Below are positions 61,996 to 64,000 of a DNA stretch of 64,000 nucleotides, one piece after another (the first letter of the stretch is position 1; the number at the start of each line of letters is the position of its first letter). The position numbers and the translations under genes were made by a program. The notes under the pieces were generated by a model. That model was not told the origin of the DNA and did no database searches. It was given only the letters and a program-made list of their open reading frames with translations. Source of the stretch: Hydractinia symbiolongicarpus (Eukaryota; Cnidaria; Hydrozoa; Anthoathecata; Hydractiniidae); contig NC_079881.1 of the NCBI RefSeq assembly GCF_029227915.1, forward strand, positions 30,109,501-30,173,500, given 5' to 3'.

Positions 61996-63769
61996 ATGAG
62001 ACGCTGAATAAAAGAAGTTTAATCGCTGGCAAACGAAAACCTGCGATTTCCCGTAAATCCCGGACTCGGCCCGTATAGTCGAATGTATACAAAAAAAGTA
62101 CCCTCTGAGTAAACTCATTTCCAAAACGATTTTTTAAATTATCTTTTCACCACTAAAACGATTGAGACTTGTAGTTTTCAAAAATGTTTTCATTTTTGAT
62201 GAGACGCTGAATAAAAGAAGTTTAATCGCCGGCAAACGAAAACCCGCCATTACCCGTAAACCCAGAACTCGGCCCGCATAGTCAAAAGTATACAAAGAAA
62301 GTACCCAGGGAGTAAACTCATTTCCCGAACGATTTTTTAAATTACTTTTTCACCACTAAAACGCATGAGACTTGTAGTTTTCAAAAATGTTTTCATTTTT
62401 GATGAGACGCTGAATAAAAGAAGTTTAATCGCCGGCAAACGAAAACCTGCGATTTCCCGTAAATCCCGGACTCGGCCCGCATAGTCAAAAGTATACAAAG
62501 AAAGTACCCAGGGAGTAAACTCATTTCCCGAACGATTTTTTAAATTACTTTTTCACCACTAAAACGCATGAGACTTGTAGTTTTCAAAAATGTTTTCATT
62601 TTTGATGAGACGCTGAATAAAAGAAGTTTAATCGCCGGCAAACGAAAACCTGCGATTTCCCGTAAATCCCGGACTCGGCCCGTATAGTTGAATGTATACA
62701 AAGAAAGTACCCTGTGAGTAAACTCATCTCCGAAACGGGTTTTTCAATTATCTTTTCACCACTAAAACGCATGAGACTTGCAGTTTTCAAAAATGTTTTC
62801 ATTTTTGATGAGACGCTTAATAAAAGAGGTTTAATCGCCGGCAAACGAAATCCCGCGATTTCCCGTAAATCCCGGGCTTGGCCCGTATAGTCGAATGTAT
62901 ACAAAGAAAGTACCCAGGGAGTAAACTCATTTCCCGAACGTTTTTTTAAATTTTTTTTTCACCACTAAAACGCATGAGACTTGTAGTTTTCAAAAATGTT
63001 TTCATTTTTGATGATACGCTTAATGAAAGAGGTTTAATCGCCGGCAAACAAAAACCCGCGATTTCCCGTAAATCCCGGGCTTGGCTCGTATAGTCGAATG
63101 TATACAAAGAAAGTACCCTGTGAGTAAACTCATTTCCAGAACGATTTTTTAAATTATTTTTTCACCACTAAAACGCATAAGACTTGTAGTTTTCAAAAAT
63201 GTTTTCATTTCTGAAGAGACGCTGAATAAAAAAAGTTTAATCGCCGGCAAACGAAAACCCGAGATTTCCCGTAAATCCCGGGCTTGGCCCGTATAATCAA
63301 AAGTATACAAAGATAGTACCCAGGGAGTAAACTCATTTCCCGAACGATTTTTTGATTTATATTTTCACGACTAAAACGCATGAGACTTGTAGTTTTCAAA
63401 AAGGTTTTCATTTTTGATGAGACGCTGAATAAAAGAAGTTTAATCGCCGGCAAACGAAAACCCGCCATTACCGTAAACCCAGAACTCGGCCCGCATAGTC
63501 AAAAGTATACAAAAAAGTACCCAGGGAGTAAACTCATTTCCCAAACGATTATTCAAATTATTTTTTCACCACTAGAGCCCATGAGACTTGTAGTTTTTAA
63601 AAATGTTTTCATTTTTGATGAGACGCTGAATAAAAGAAGTTTAATTGCCGGCAAACGAAAACCCGCGATTTCCCGTAAATCCCGGACTCGGCCCGTATAG
63701 TCAAAAGTATACAAGGAAAGTACCCAGTGACTAAACTCATTTCCCGAACGATTTTTTAAATTATCTTTT

Positions 63770-63830
63770 CACCACTAAAACGATTGAGACTTGTAGTGGA
63801 TGGAACGCTGAATAAAAGAAGTTTAATCGC
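63770..63830. repeat. Satellite unit lacking its hairpin
   Basis: Near 63796 GACTTGTAGT runs into GGATGGAACGCTG. About 22 bases that carry the whole inverted repeat are missing and one G is present in their place. The excised piece matches the hairpin closely, which suggests slippage or cleavage at a cruciform or hairpin. Confidence 0.85.
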
Positions 63831-64000
63831 CGGCAAATGAGAACCCGCCATTACCCGTAAACCCAGAACTCGGCCCGCATAGTCAAAAGTATACAAAAAA
63901 AGTACCCAGGGAGTAAACTCATTTCCCGAACGATTTTTTAAATTATTTTTTCACCACTAAAACGCATGAGACTTGTAGTTTTCAAAAATGTTTTCATTTT

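Larger units (their letters stand above)
61971..64000. repeat. Right satellite array (about 10 units, reaching the window end)
   Basis: The same 203-bp satellite as on the left, in the same orientation and phase. Units include the diverged subfamily with CCCGCCATTACC and AACCCAGAACTC (62243, 63461, 63844) and with GATTGAGAC (62160, 63782), shared with the last kilobases before the LINE. Other private changes are common, for example CGAAACGGGTTTTTCAATTATC near 62731 (seen as CGAAACGGG then TTTTTCAATTATC). No gene is visible. Confidence 0.96.

Noticed and set aside
61887-62078. 63-codon frame running through the poly(A) tail into the satellite
   Set aside because: It exists only because the A tract reads as lysines across the insertion boundary; not a gene.
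1-64000. tRNA, rRNA or other structural RNA genes
   Set aside because: No cloverleaf-like arrangement, A and B box pair or rRNA-like segment was recognised in the satellite or the LINE.

Overview
The window is eukaryotic heterochromatin-type DNA: one very long array of a tandem satellite with a unit of about 203 bp, interrupted once by a full-length, apparently intact non-LTR retrotransposon (LINE). The satellite fills 1-57533 (about 283 units) and resumes in the same register at 61971-64000 (about 10 units). No host gene, tRNA, rRNA, CRISPR array or bacterial-type operon is visible. The LINE's AT-rich two-ORF layout (coiled-coil/RRM-like ORF1, endonuclease plus reverse transcriptase ORF2, poly(A) tail) points to an animal genome. 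Its Jockey-superfamily, CR1/L2-like look fits an invertebrate metazoan such as a cnidarian, mollusc or arthropod, but I cannot name the species.

Satellite layout. The unit is about 37% G+C. It has an A/T-tract-rich part and a CpG-bearing part, and a perfect 8-bp inverted repeat with a TTTT loop in most units. Variant units recur in fixed order, which reveals nested higher-order repeats. 1-3723 is a mixed left section that includes a 3-unit (609 bp) period. 3724-17697 and 17698-32281 are two head-to-tail copies of a segment of about 14 kb (about 69 units). The second copy carries an extra 5-unit duplication (19995-22024) and lacks 2 units near 24990. Inside the 14-kb segment is an older 23-unit (about 4.67 kb) tandem duplication (5521-10189 and 10190-14421). 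32545-36220 is a 9-unit (1827 bp) repeat, 36221-41514 a partial third round of the 14-kb segment's right end, 41515-44450 a 7-unit (1420 bp) repeat, 46780-48500 a 4-unit (811 bp) repeat, and 44451-46780 reappears at 48710-50620. From about 53.4 kb to the LINE, and again after it, units are more diverged and share a distinctive subfamily.

Retrotransposon. 57534-61970 (4437 bp) holds a short 5' UTR, ORF1 (290 aa RNA-binding protein), a 60-nt spacer, ORF2 (1021 aa endonuclease/reverse transcriptase with every catalytic motif I looked for), a 3' UTR with a small hairpin, and a poly(A) tail. A 5-6 bp target duplication and in-phase satellite on both sides show insertion by target-primed reverse transcription at the foot of the satellite hairpin. 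ORF1 protein would coat the element RNA; ORF2 protein would nick the target and copy the RNA into it. The intact frames imply a recent and possibly still mobile copy.
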